64,000 nucleotides of DNA from Paragordius varius (lineage: Eukaryota; Nematomorpha), in assembly GCA_964247055.1 (NCBI GenBank), contig OZ176059.1:3286001-3350000 (forward strand). Direction: 5' to 3'. A model generated the notes under the pieces. That model saw only the letters and a program-made list of their open reading frames with translations, did not search any database and was not told the DNA's origin. Of the stretch, positions 1 through 13,170 are shown piece by piece. A program made the position numbers and the translations under genes. Position 1 is the stretch's first letter, and each line of letters opens with the position of its first letter.

Positions 1-1140
1 AGGTAGCCTTAGATTTAAAAAATCTTGCTTTTAAAGAACTTAAGTAATTAAGTTTATACTCGCTGTAACATTTATTTTTTTATTATCAATTTTAATTAGA
101 TTCTTTCCTTTTACTACTTTTTTTCGAATTATGTCTTAAAATACTTGAGTATTTTAGTATATACTCGCTGTAATATTAAGAAGCTTTTAAGTAAAAGAGA
201 TTTATAAAAAAAAATCTGTATTTTAAAGAATAATATTATTATTATTTTCAATTATAATTTCTAGATTATTTCCTTTTATTTGTTTTTTATTTCGAGTTTT
301 ATAATTTTAATATATTCGTTCTCACTCGAGCAAGGAAAGTCAGATGTATATTTAGATTAAAAAACCTTGCTTTTTATATACTTGAGTAATGTAGTATATA
401 TTCGCTTTAATATAAATAAGCTTTTAGAGGCAAAAAAAGGTTTATCAAGAAAAAAGTGTTTATTTTTGAAAATAAATATATTATATCATCAATTTCAATT
501 TTAATTTCTAGATTATTTCCTTTTACTTATTTTCGAGTTTTGAAATTTGAAATTTCTATCTATAGAGATTTATCAAGAAAAAAGTGTGTTGTTTTAGAGA
601 AATATTTATTTTTTATTATTTCAATTTAAATTTCTAGATTATTTCCTTTTACTTATTTTTTCGAGTTTTTATTTGAAATTTGAAACCAAATGAATATTTA
701 GGATTCAAAAATCCTTTCTCTATTAAAATACTTGAGTAATGTAGAATATACTCGCTGTAATATTAAGAAGCTTTTAAGTAAAAGAGAGATTTATAAAGAA
801 AAAAAATGTTTTTTATAGATAATAATAATTTTATTTATTATCAATTTTAATTTCTAGATTATTTCTTTTTTTTTTCGAGTTTTTCATTTGAAATTAAATT
901 TTAAACGAAATCCACAGGAATATTTTTTTAAAAACATCTTTCTGTCTTTGTCGCTTAAAATACTTGATTAATTAAGTATATACTCGCTTTAATATTAAGA
1001 AGCTTTTAAGTAAAAGAGATTTATTAAGAAAAAAGTGTTTTGTTTTGGATAATAATATTATTTTTATTATTATTATTATAAATTTTAATTAGATTGTTTC
1101 CTTTTACTTATTTTTTCAAGTTTTTTATTTAAAATTTTCA
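1..1140. repeat. Degenerate tandem repeat, about six units, left end of window
   Basis: Recurrent landmarks show a loose tandem array. TACTCGCTGTAA or a close variant occurs near 55, 163, 399, 740 and 985. TTCGAGTTTT occurs near 124, 290, 531, 660, 874 and 1115. TAAGAAGCTTTTAAG occurs in most units. Spacing varies from about 130 to 340 bases. I see no reading frame or splice signal. The array probably continues to the left of the window. Confidence 0.7.
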
Positions 1141-1573
1141 TTTTTTATTAATTATTATTTAGTAATTTTCCATTTCCAGTCAATAAAAAATTTTTTTTCT
1201 AAACAATCAAAACTTTGTACATTTTTGGAAACACAGAGAGACATTTTAAAAGAAAAATTTATTTTTTCAACAAAAATGATTTTATTTTCGAGACCTTTTC
1301 GTTTTAAATAAGATTTAAAAGATGGAATATTTTTGAAAATTATGAGATTATTTGGTAATTTTCCATTTCACTTACAGAAAATTTATTTTTGAAAAAATTA
1401 ATCATTAATTTAACAAGAAATGATTTTAAAGTTTATGAGATTTCATATTATTTAATTTCTTTCATTGGTTTTCTTAAGTGAAAAAAAGCAAATTATATTA
1501 AAAATTTAAAATAAGTATTTTTTTTAAATTTTAATATTTTTAGTTTTTGAGTACTTAAAAAAAGTTTTCAACG

Positions 1574-1613
1574 ATGAGTTCAAATCACAACAAGCTTCTT
1601 AAACTAAACAAAG
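1574..1613 (+). CDS. Candidate first coding exon (13 codons plus one base), gene unknown
   Basis: An ATG at 1574 opens a frame reading MSSNHNKLLKLNK. It ends in one extra base followed by a good 5' splice site, G|GTATGT, with GT at 1614-1615, so the intron would be phase 1. The start context is strong, with A at -3 and ACG directly before ATG. The block is less AT-biased than its surroundings and is not repeated nearby. Its design (a tiny first exon ending in a phase 1 donor) resembles eIF1 exon 1 further along, but the peptide is different. The next exon is not visible; if it lies to the right, the intron would contain the 32 kb satellite. I do not recognise the protein. A chance frame of this length is possible, so confidence is limited. 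Confidence 0.35.
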
Positions 1614-2030
1614 GTATGTTTTATATTAAAATAACAATTATTATCAATTATTGAAAAAACATTTTAAAAACGTATAATTTTTCTAGTGTTATATTTTTTT
1701 TTAAAATATTCCAACAATTATAATCAAGATATTCTTGAAAAAACAATTTGAAAACGTATGATTTTTCTAGTTTTATATTTTATAACTTTTTTTAAAAATT
1801 TCAAAAATTTAATCACGTTCTTAAAATATTTCTAGTTTTTTAATTTTATATTTTAAATTTTTTTTAAAATTTCCAACAATTATAATTTTCTTAAAACATT
1901 GTTTTTATATAAAAAATTCATCTAGTTTTCTAAAAAAAAGCTATAAAAGAAAATATTTCAATAAAAATACGCTGCTTTGGAAAATTTTTTTAAATAATAA
2001 TTTATTTATAACATAATTCGACAATGTCAT
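1614..2030. repeat. AT-rich degenerate tandem repeat between candidate exon and satellite
   Basis: Three or so diverged units of about 110 bases recur. Each carries variants of TTTTTCTAGT, a run of TATATTTT and TTCCAACAATTATAA, near 1680, 1750 and 1825-1880. If the upstream exon is real, this is the start of its intron. No coding signal is seen. Confidence 0.5.
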
Positions 2031-2790
2031 AAAATTTACGAATTTTTTGTTTTTTTGTGGAATTAAAAAATTTCTTGAAACTTTTGTAAATAATTTTTGT
2101 GGAATTAAAAAATTTTTCTGTAATTTTCTTAAAAAATTTCTTGCAAATAATTTTATGAATATTTTTTCTAAAAATATATTACGTTTTAAATAATTTTATG
2201 TATATTTTTTCGTAAAAATTTCTTTAAAATATATTTTTCATATAATATATATAAATATTCAATAAGTTTAACAAATCATATGGACAAAAATCTATTTTTA
2301 AACATAAAATTTACGAATTTTCTGTTTTGTGATATTAAAAAATTTTTTGCAAAATTTTTACCTTTAAAATATATTACATTTTTAAATAATTTTTCTAAAA
2401 AAATTTCTTTCTTGAAAACTTTTAAATAATTTTATGAATATATTTTTCTTAAAAATTATATAATTTATGTATTTTTTTACATTAAAAATATATATTACAT
2501 TTTATATAATATATAAATACTTAAAAAGTTTAAAATCATATGGACAAAAATCTAATTTTAAACTAAATTTACGAATTTTCTGTTTTCTTGTGGAATTAAA
2601 AAATTTATTGCAAATTTTAATAAATAATTTTTTGTAATTTTCTAAAAAATTCTTGCAAACTTTTAAATAATTTAATGTAATTTTCTATAAAAATATATTA
2701 GGTTTTATATATTATATATAAAAAAATTTCTTCCAAACTTTTAAAAATAATTTTCTGTTTTTTTGTGGAATTAAAAAATTTCTTGTTAAA
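2031..2790 (+). repeat. Left flank of satellite: composite repeat of about 260 bp
   Basis: A longer unit occurs here. It contains TGGACAAAAATCTA (at 2281 and again at 2541, spacing 260), then TTTACGAATTTTCTGTTTT, then one or more diverged copies of the satellite core GTGGAATTAAAAAATTTC. The same unit reappears on the far side of the satellite at about 34480-34710. This suggests the 52 bp satellite expanded from one segment of this older composite repeat. Cores here are diverged (AAAAAATTTCTTG rather than AAAAATATTCTTG). Confidence 0.7.
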
Positions 2791-5700
2791 CTTTTAAATA
2801 ATTTTCTGTTTTTTTGTGGAATTAAAAAATTTCTTAAAACTTTTATAAATAATTTTCTGTTTTTTTGTGGAATTAAAAATATTCTTGAAATTTTTATAAA
2901 TAATTTTCTGATTTTTTGTGGAATTAAAAAATTTCTTGATAAACTTTTAAATAATTTTCTGTTTTTTTGTGAAATTAAAAAATTTCTTGAAACTCTTATT
3001 AATAATTTTCTGTTTATTTATGGAATTAAAAATATTCTTGAAACTCTTATAAATAATTTGCTGTGTTTTTTTGTGGAATTAAAAAATTTATTGCAAACTT
3101 TTAAATAATTTTCTGTTTTTTTGTGGAATTAAAAATATTCTTGAAACTCTTATTAATAATTTTCTGTTTATTTATGGAATTAAAAATATTCTTGAAACTC
3201 TTATAAATAATTTGCTCTGTTTTTTGTGGAATTAAAAATATTCTTGAAACTCTTATAAATAATTTTATGTGTTTTTTTGTGGAATTAAAAATATTCTTGA
3301 AACTCTTATAAATAATTTTATGTGTTTTTTTGTGGAATTAAAAATATTCTTGAAACTCTTATAAATAATTTTATGTGTTTTTTTGTGGAATTAAAAATAT
3401 TCTTGAAACTCTTTTAAATAATTTTCTGTGTTTTTTTGTGGAATTAAAAATATTCTTGAACCTCTTATAAATAATTTTCTGTGTTTTTTGTGGAATTAAA
3501 AATATTCTTGAAACTCTTATAAATAATTTTCTGTGTATTTTGTGGAATTAAAAATATTCTTGAAACTCTTATAAATAATTTTCTGTGTATTTTGTGGAAT
3601 TAAAAATATTCTTGAAACTCTTATAAATAATTTTCTGTGTATTTTGTGGAATTAAAAATATTCTTGAAACTTTTATAAATAATTTTCTGTGTTTTTTGTG
3701 GAATTAAAAATATTCTTGAAACTCTTATGAATAATTTTCTGTGTTTTTTGTGGAATTAAAAATATTCTTGAAACTCTTATAAATAATTTTATGTGTTTTT
3801 TTGTGGAATTAAAAATATTCTTGAAACTCTTATAAATAATTTTCTGTGTTTTTTGTGGAATTAAAAATATTCTTGAAACTCTTATAAATAATTTTCTGTG
3901 TATTTTGTGGAATTAAAAATATTCTTGAAACTCTTATAAATAATTTTCTCTGTTTTTTGTGGAATTAAAAATATTCTTAAAACTTTTATAAATAATTTTA
4001 TGTGTTTTTTGTGGAATTAAAAATATTCTTGAAACTCTTCTTATAAATAATTTTCTGTGTTTTTTGTGGAATTAAAAATATTCTTGAAACTCTTATAAAT
4101 AATTTTCTGTGTTTTTTGTGTGGAATTAAAAATATTCTTGAAACTCTTCTTATAAATAATTTTCTGTGTTTTTTGTGTGGAATTAAAAATATTCTTGAAA
4201 CTCTTATAAATAATTTTCTGTGTTTTTTGTGTGGAATTAAAAATATTCTTGAAACTCTTCTTATAAATAATTTTCTGTGTTTTTTGTGTGGAATTAAAAA
4301 TATTCTTGAAACTCTTATAAATAATTTTCTGTTTTTTTGTGGAATTAAAAATATTCTTGAAACTTTTCTTATAAATAATTTTCTGTGTTTTTTGTGTGGA
4401 ATTAAAAATATTCTTGAAACTTTTCTTATAAATAATTTTCTGTGTTTTTTGTGGAATTAAAAATATTCTTGAAACTTTTATAAATAATTTGCTGTGTTTT
4501 TTGTGGAATTAAAAATATTCTTGAAACTCTTATAAATAATTTTCTCTGTTTTTGTGTGGAATTAAAAATATTCTTGAAACTCTTATAAATAATTTTCTGT
4601 GTTTGTGTGGAATTAAAAATATTCTTGAAACTCTTATAAATAATTTTCTGTTTTTTTGTGGAATTAAAAATATTCTTGAAACTTTTCTTATAAATAATTT
4701 TCTGTGTTTTTTGTGGAATTAAAAATATTCTTGAAACTTTTCTTATAAATAATTTTCTGTGTTTTTGTGTGGAATTAAAAATATTCTTGAAACTTTTCTT
4801 ATAAATAATTTGCTGTGTTTTTTTGTGGAATTAAAAATATTCTTGAAACTCTTATAAATAATTTTCTGTGTTTTTTGTGGAATTAAAAATATTCTTGAAA
4901 CTCTTATAAATAATTTTCTGTGTTTTTTGTGGAATTAAAAATATTCTTGAAACTCTTATAAATAATTTTCTGTGTTTTTTGTGCAATTAAAAATATTCTT
5001 GAAACTCTTATAAATAATTTTCTGTGTTTTTTGTGCAATTAAAAATATTCTTGAAACTCTTATAAATAATTTGCTGTGTTTTTTGTGGAATTAAAAATAT
5101 TATTGAACCTCTTATAAATAATTTGCTGTGTTTTTTGTGGAATTAAAAATATTCTTGAAACTCTTATAAATAATTTTCTGTGTTTTTTGTGCAATTAAAA
5201 ATATTCTTGAAACTCTTATAAATAATTTTCTGTGTTTTGTGTGTGGAATTAAAAATATTCTTGAAACTCTTATAAATAATTTTCTGTGTTTTTTGTGCAA
5301 TTAAAAATATTCTTGAAACTCTTATAAATAATTTTCTGTGTTTTTTGTGCAATTAAAAATATTCTTGAAACTCTTATAAATAATTTGCTGTGTTTTTTGT
5401 GGAATTAAAAATATTCTTGAAACTCTTATAAATAATTTGCTGTGTGTTTTGTGGAATTAAAAATATTCTTGAAACTCTTATAAATAATTTTCTGTGTTTT
5501 TTGTGGAATTAAAAATATTCTTGAAACTCTTATAAATAATTTTCTGTGTTTTTGTGTGGAATTAAAAATATTCTTGAAACTCTTATAAATAATTTGCTGT
5601 GTTTTTTGTGGAATTAAAAATATTCTTGAAACTCTTATAAATAATTTTCTGTGTTTTTTGTGGAATTAAAAATATTCTTGAAACTCTTATAAATAATTTT

Positions 5701-8700
5701 CTGTGTTTTTGTGTGGAATTAAAAATATTCTTGAAACTCTTATAAATAATTTGCTGTGTTTTTTGTGGAATTAAAAATATTCTTGAAACTCTTATAAATA
5801 ATTTGCTGTGTTTTTTGTGGAATTAAAAATATTCTTGAAACTCTTATAAATAATTTTCTGTGTTTTTTGTGGAATTAAAAATATTCTTGAAACTCTTATA
5901 AATAATTTGCTGTGTTTTTTGTGGAATTAAAAATATTCTTGAAACTCTTATAAATAATTTGCTGTGTTTTTTGTGGAATTAAAAATATTCTTGAAACTCT
6001 TATAAATAATTTTCTGTTTTTTTGTGGAATTAAAAATATTCTTGAAACTCTTATAAATAATTTGCTGTGTTTTTTGTGGAATTAAAAATATTCTTGAAAC
6101 TTTTCTTATAAATAATTTGCTGTATTTTTTGTGGAATTAAAAATATTCTTGAAACTCTTATAAATAATTTGCTGTGTTTTTTGTGGAATTAAAAATATTC
6201 TTGAAACTTTTATAAATAATTTTCTGTGTTTTTTGTGGAATTAAAAATATTCTTGAAATTCTTATAAATAATTTTCTGTGTTTTTTTGTGGAATTAAAAA
6301 TATTCTTGAAACTCTTCTTATAAATAATTTTCTGTGTTTTTTGTGGATTTAAAAATATTCTTGAAACTCTTATAAATAATTTTCTGTGTTTTTTGTGGAA
6401 TTAAAAATATTCTTGAAACTCTTATAAATAATTTTCTGTTTTTTTGTGGAATTAAAAATATTCTTGAAACTCTTATAAATAATTTTCTGTTTTTTTGTGG
6501 AATTAAAAATATTATTGAAACTCTTATAAATAATTTTCTGTTTTTTTGTGGAATTAAAAATATTCTTGAAACTCATATAAATAATTTTCTGTGTTTTTTT
6601 GTGGAATTAAAAATATTCTTGAAACTCTTATAAATAATTTTCTGTGTTTTTTGTGGAATTAAAAATATTCTTGAAACTCATATAAATAATTTTCTGTGTT
6701 TTTTTGTGGAATTAAAAATATTATTGAAACTTTTATAAATAATTTTCTGTGTTTTTTGTGGAATTAAAAATATTCTTGAAATTCTTATAAATAATTTTCT
6801 GTGTTTTTTTGTGGAATTAAAAATATTCTTGAAACTCTTATAAATAATTTTCTGTGTTTTTTGTGGAATTAAAAATATTCTTGAAATTCTTATAAATAAT
6901 TTTCTGTGTTTTTTTGTGGAATTAAAAATATTCTTGAAACTCTTCTTATAAATAATTTTCTGTGTTTTTTGTGGATTTAAAAATATTCTTGAAACTCTTA
7001 TAAATAATTTTCTGTGTTTTTTGTGTGGAATTAAAAATATTCTTGAAACTCTTATAAATAATTTTCTGTGTTTTTTTGTGGAATTAAAAATATTCTTGAA
7101 ACTCTTATAAATAATTTTCTGTGTTTTTGTGGAATTAAAAATATTCTTGAAACTCTTATAAATAATTTTCTGTGTTTTTTGTGGAATTAAAAATATTCTT
7201 GAAACTCTTATAAATAATTTGATGTGTTTGTGTGTGGAATTAAAAATATTCTTGAAACTCTTATAAATAATTTCTGTGTTTTTTGTGGAATTAAAAATAT
7301 TCTTGAAACTCTTCTTATAAATAATTTTCTGTGTTTTTTGTGGAATTAAAAATATTCTTTAAACTCTTATAAATAATTTTCTGTGTTTTTTGTGGAATTA
7401 AAAATATTATTGAAACTCTTATAAATAATTTGCTGTGTTTTTCTGTGGAATTAAAAATATTCTTGAAACTCTTATAAATAATTTTCTGTGTTTTTGTGGA
7501 ATTAAAAATATTCTTGAAACTCTTAGAAAATAATTTTCTGTGTTTTTTGTGGAATTAAAAATATTCTTGAAACTCTTATAAATAATTTGATGTGTTTGTG
7601 TGTGGAATTAAAAATATTCTTGAAACTCTTATAAATAATTTCTGTGTTTTTTGTGGAATTAAAAATATTCTTGAAACTCTTCTTATAAATAATTTTCTGT
7701 GTTTTTTGTGGAATTAAAAATATTCTTTAAACTCTTATAAATAATTTTCTGTGTTTTTTGTGGAATTAAAAATATTATTGAAACTCTTATAAATAATTTT
7801 CTGTGTTTTTTGTGGAATTAAAAATATTCTTGAAATTCTTATAAATAATTTTCTGTGTTTTTTTGTGGAATTAAAAATATTCTTGAAACTCTTCTTATAA
7901 ATAATTTTCTGTGTTTTTTGTGGATTTAAAAATATTCTTGAAACTCTTATAAATAATTTTCTGTGTTTTTTGTGTGGAATTAAAAATATTCTTGAAACTC
8001 TTATAAATAATTTTCTGTGTTTTTTTGTGGAATTAAAAATATTCTTGAAACTCTTATAAATAATTTTCTGTGTTTTTGTGGAATTAAAAATATTCTTGAA
8101 ACTCTTATAAATAATTTTCTGTGTTTTTTGTGGAATTAAAAATATTCTTGAAACTCTTATAAATAATTTGATGTGTTTGTGTGTGGAATTAAAAATATTC
8201 TTGAAACTCTTATAAATAATTTCTGTGTTTTTTGTGGAATTAAAAATATTCTTTAAACTCTTATAAATAATTTTCTGTGTTTTTTGTGGAATTAAAAATA
8301 TTATTGAAACTCTTATAAATAATTTGCTGTGTTTTTCTGTGGAATTAAAAATATTCTTGAAACTCTTATAAATAATTTTCTGTGTTTTTTGTGGAATTAA
8401 AAATATTATTGAAACTCTTATAAATAATTTTCTGTGTTTTTTGTGTGGAATTAAAAATATTCTTGAAACTCTTATAAATAATTTTCTGTGTTTTTTTGTG
8501 GAATTAAAAATATTCTTGAAACTCTTCTTATAAATAATTTTCTGTGTTTTTTGTGGAATTAAAAATATTATTGAAACTCTTATAAATAATTTGCTGTGTT
8601 TTTTTGTGGAATTAAAAATATTCTTGAAACTCTTATAAATACTTTTCTGTGTTTTTTGTGGAATTAAAAATATTCTTGAAACTCTTATAAATAATTTTCT

Positions 8701-11639
8701 GTGTTTTTGTGGAATTAAAAATATTCTTGAAACTCTTATAAATAATTTTCTGTGTTTTTGTGGAATTAAAAATATTCTTGAAACTCTTATAAATAATTTT
8801 CTGTGTTTTGTGTGTGGAATTAAAAATATTCTTGAAACTCTTATAAATAATTTTCTGTGTTTTTGTGGAATTAAAAATATTCTTGAAACTCTTCTTATAA
8901 ATAATTTTATGTGTTTTTTGTGGAATTAAAAATATTCTTGAAACTCTTATAAATAATTTTCTGTGTTTTGTGTGTGGAATTAAAAATATTCTTGAAACTC
9001 TTATAAATAATTTTCTGTGTTTTTTGTGGAATTAAAAATATTATTGAAACTCTTATAAATACTTTTCTGTGTTTTTTGTGGAATTAAAAATATTCTTGAA
9101 ACTCTTATAAATAATTTTCTGTTTTTTTGTGGAATTAAAAATATTCTTGAAACTCTTATAAATAATTTTCTGTGTTTTTTGTGGAATTAAAAATATTCTT
9201 GAAACTCTTATAAATAATTTTCTGTGTTTTTGTGGAATTAAAAATATTCTTGAAACTCTTATAAATAATTTTATGTGTTTTTTGTGGAATTAAAAATATT
9301 CTTTAAACTCTTATAAATAATTTTCTGTGTTTTTTGTGGAATTAAAAATATTATTGAAACTCTTATAAATAATTTGCTGTGTTTTTCTGTGGAATTAAAA
9401 ATATTCTTGAAACTCTTATAAATAATTTTCTGTGTTTTTTGTGGAATTAAAAATATTATTGAAACTCTTATAAATAATTTTCTGTGTTTTTTGTGTGGAA
9501 TTAAAAATATTCTTGAAACTCTTATAAATAATTTTCTGTGTTTTTTTGTGGAATTAAAAATATTCTTGAAACTCTTCTTATAAATAATTTTCTGTGTTTT
9601 TTGTGGAATTAAAAATATTATTGAAACTCTTATAAATAATTTTCTGTGTTTTTTTGTGGAATTAAAAATATTCTTGAAACTCTTATAAATACTTTTCTGT
9701 GTTTTTTGTGGAATTAAAAATATTCTTGAAACTCTTATAAATAATTTTATGTGTTTTTTGTGGAATTAAAAATATTCTTGAAACTCTTATAAATAATTTT
9801 CTGTGTTTTTGTGGAATTAAAAATATTCTTGAAACTCTTATAAATAATTTTATGTGTTTTTTGTGGAATTAAAAATATTCTTGAAACTCTTATAAATAAT
9901 TTTCTGTGTTTTTGTGGAATTAAAAATATTCTTGAAACTCTTATAAATAATTTTATGTGTTTTTTGTGGAATTAAAAATATTCTTGAAACTCTTATAAAT
10001 AATTTTCTGTGTTTTTGTGGAATTAAAAATATTCTTGAAACTCTTATAAATAATTTTCTGTGTTTTTTTGTGGAATTAAAAATATTCTTGAAACTCTTAT
10101 ACATAATATTCTGTGTTTTTTTGTGGAATTAAAAATATTCTTGAAACTCTTATAAATAATTTTATGTGTTTTTTGTGGAATTAAAAATATTCTTGAAACT
10201 CTTATAAATAATTTTATGTGTTTTTTGTGGAATTAAAAATATTCTTGAAACTCTTATAAATAATTTTCTGTGTTTTTGTGGAATTAAAAATATTCTTGAA
10301 ACTCTTATAAATAATTTTATGTGTTTTTTGTGGAATTAAAAATATTCTTGAAACTCTTATAAATAATTTTCTGTGTTTTTTGTGGAATTAAAAATATTCT
10401 TGAAACTCTTATAAATAATTTTCTGTGTTTTTTTGTGGAATTAAAAATATTCTTGAAACTCTTACAAATAATTTTATGTGTTTTTTGTGGAATTAAAAAT
10501 ATTCTTGAAACTCTTATAAATAATTTTCTGTGTTTTTTGTGGAATTAAAAATATTCTTGAAACTTTTATAAATAATTTGCTGTGTTTTTTGTGGAATTAA
10601 AAATATTCTTGAAACTCTTATAAATAATTTTCTGTGTTTTTTGTGGAATTAAAAATATTCTTGAAACTCTTATAAATAATTTTATGTGTTTTTTGTGGAA
10701 TTAAAAATATTCTTGAAACTTTTATAAATAATTTGCTGTGTTTTTTGTGGAATTAAAAATATTCTTGAAACTCTTATAAATAATTTTCTGTGTTTTTTGT
10801 GGAATTAAAAATATTCTTGAAACTCTTATAAATAATTTTCTGTGTTTTTTGTGGAATTAAAAATATTCTTGAAACTCTTACAAATAATTTTATGTGTTTT
10901 TTGTGGAATTAAAAATATTCTTGAAACTCTTATAAATAATTTTCTGTGTTTTTTGTGGAATTAAAAATATTCTTGAAACTCTTACAAATAATTTTATGTG
11001 TTTTTTGTGGAATTAAAAATATTCTTGAAACTCTTATAAATAATTTTATGTGTTTTTTGTGGAATTAAAAATATTCTTGAAACTCTTATAAATAATTTTC
11101 TGTGTTTTTTGTGGAATTAAAAATATTCTTGAAACTCTTACAAATAATTTTATGTGTTTTTTGTGGAATTAAAAATATTCTTGAAACTCTTATAAATAAT
11201 TTTATGTGTTTTTTGTGGAATTAAAAATATTCTTGAAACTCTTATAAATAATTTTCTGTGTTTTTTGTGGAATTAAAAATATTCTTGAAACTCTTACAAA
11301 TAATTTTATGTGTTTTTTGTGGAATTAAAAATATTCTTGAAACTCTTATAAATAATTTGCTGTGTTTTTTGTGGAATTAAAAATATTCTTGAAACTCTTA
11401 CAAATAATTTTATGTGTTTTTTGTGGAATTAAAAATATTCTTGAAACTTTTATAAATAATTTTCTGTGTTTTTTGTGGAATTAAAAATATTCTTGAAACT
11501 CTTATAAATAATTTTCTGTGTTTTTTGTGGAATTAAAAATATTCTTGAAACTCTTACAAATAATTTTATGTGTTTTTTGTGGAATTAAAAATATTCTTGA
11601 AACTCTTATAAATAATTTTATGTGTTTTTTGTGGAATTA

Positions 11640-13170
11640 AAAATATTCTTGAAACTCTTATAAATAATTTTCTGTGTTTTTGTGGAATTAAAAATATTCT
11701 TGAAACTCTTATAAATAATTTTCTGTGTTTTTTGTGGAATTAAAAGTATTCTTGAAACTTTTATAAATAATTTGCTGTGTTTTTTGTGGAATTAAAAATA
11801 TTCTTGAAACTCTTATAAATAATTTTCTGTGTTTTTGTGGAATTAAAAATATTCTTGAAACTCTTATAAATAATTTTATGTGTTTTTTGTGGAATTAAAA
11901 ATATTCTTGAAACTCTTATAAATAATTTTCTGTGTTTTTGTGGAATTAAAAATATTCTTGAAACTCTTATAAATAATTTTCTGTGTTTTTTGTGGAATTA
12001 AAAGTATTCTTGAAACTCTTATAAATAATTTTATGTGTTTTTTTGTGGAATTAAAAATATTCTTGAAACTCTTATAAATAATTTTCTGTGTTTTTTGTGG
12101 AATTAAAAATATTCTTGAAACTCTTATAAATAATTTTCTGTGTGTGGAATTAAAAATATTCTTGAAACTCTTATAAATAATTTGCTGTGTTTTTTGTGGA
12201 ATTAAAAATATTCTTGAAACTCTTATAAATAATTTGCTGTGTTTTTTGTGGAATTAAAAATATTCTTGAAACTCTTATAAATAATTTGCTGTGTTTTTTG
12301 TGGAATTAAAAATATTCTTGAAACTTTTATAAATAATTTGCTGTGTTTTTTGTGGAATTAAAAATATTCTTGAAACTCTTATAAATAATTTGCTGTGTTT
12401 TTTGTGGAATTAAAAATATTCTTGAAACTCTTATAAATAATTTGCTGTTTTTTTGTGTGGAATTAAAAATATTCTTGAAACTCTTATAAATAATTTTCTG
12501 TGTTTTTTTGTGGAATTAAAAATATTCTTGAAACTCTTATAAATAATTTTCTGTGTTTTTGTGGAATTAAAAATATTCTTGAAACTCTTATAAATAATTT
12601 TATGTGTTTTTTGTGGAATTAAAAATATTCTTGAAACTCTTATAAATAATTTTCTGTGTTTTTGTGGAATTAAAAATATTCTTGAAACTCTTATAAATAA
12701 TTTTCTGTGTTTTTTGTGGAATTAAAAGTATTCTTGAAACTCTTATAAATAATTTTATGTGTTTTTTGTGGAATTAAAAATATTCTTGAAACTCTTATAA
12801 ATAATTTTCTGTGTTTTTTGTGGAATTAAAAATATTCTTGAAACTCTTATAAATAATTTTCTGTGTGTGGAATTAAAAATATTCTTGAAACTCTTATAAA
12901 TAATTTGCTGTGTTTTTTGTGGAATTAAAAATATTCTTGAAACTCTTATAAATAATTTGCTGTGTTTTTTGTGGAATTAAAAATATTCTTGAAACTCTTA
13001 TAAATAATTTGCTGTGTTTTTTGTGGAATTAAAAATATTCTTGAAACTTTTATAAATAATTTGCTGTGTTTTTTGTGGAATTAAAAATATTCTTGAAACT
13101 CTTATAAATAATTTGCTGTGTTTTTTGTGGAATTAAAAATATTCTTGAAACTCTTATAAATAATTTGCTG
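11640..13170 (+). repeat. Higher-order duplication of about 723 bp within the satellite
   Basis: A rare short-linker unit (CTGTGTGTGGAATT) occurs at about 12141 and 12864. It is preceded in both cases by a unit with AAAAGTATTC and followed by a run of GCTGTG-linker units. The shared order of rare variants shows a block duplication of about 723 bases rather than independent mutation. Confidence 0.6.

Noticed and set aside
4116-4460. Open frames reading CGIKNILETLINNFL repeats in the satellite
   Set aside because: They appear only where consecutive units happen to be multiples of three long, in several frames and on both strands. Units of 52 bp break the frame everywhere else, so this is not a protein.
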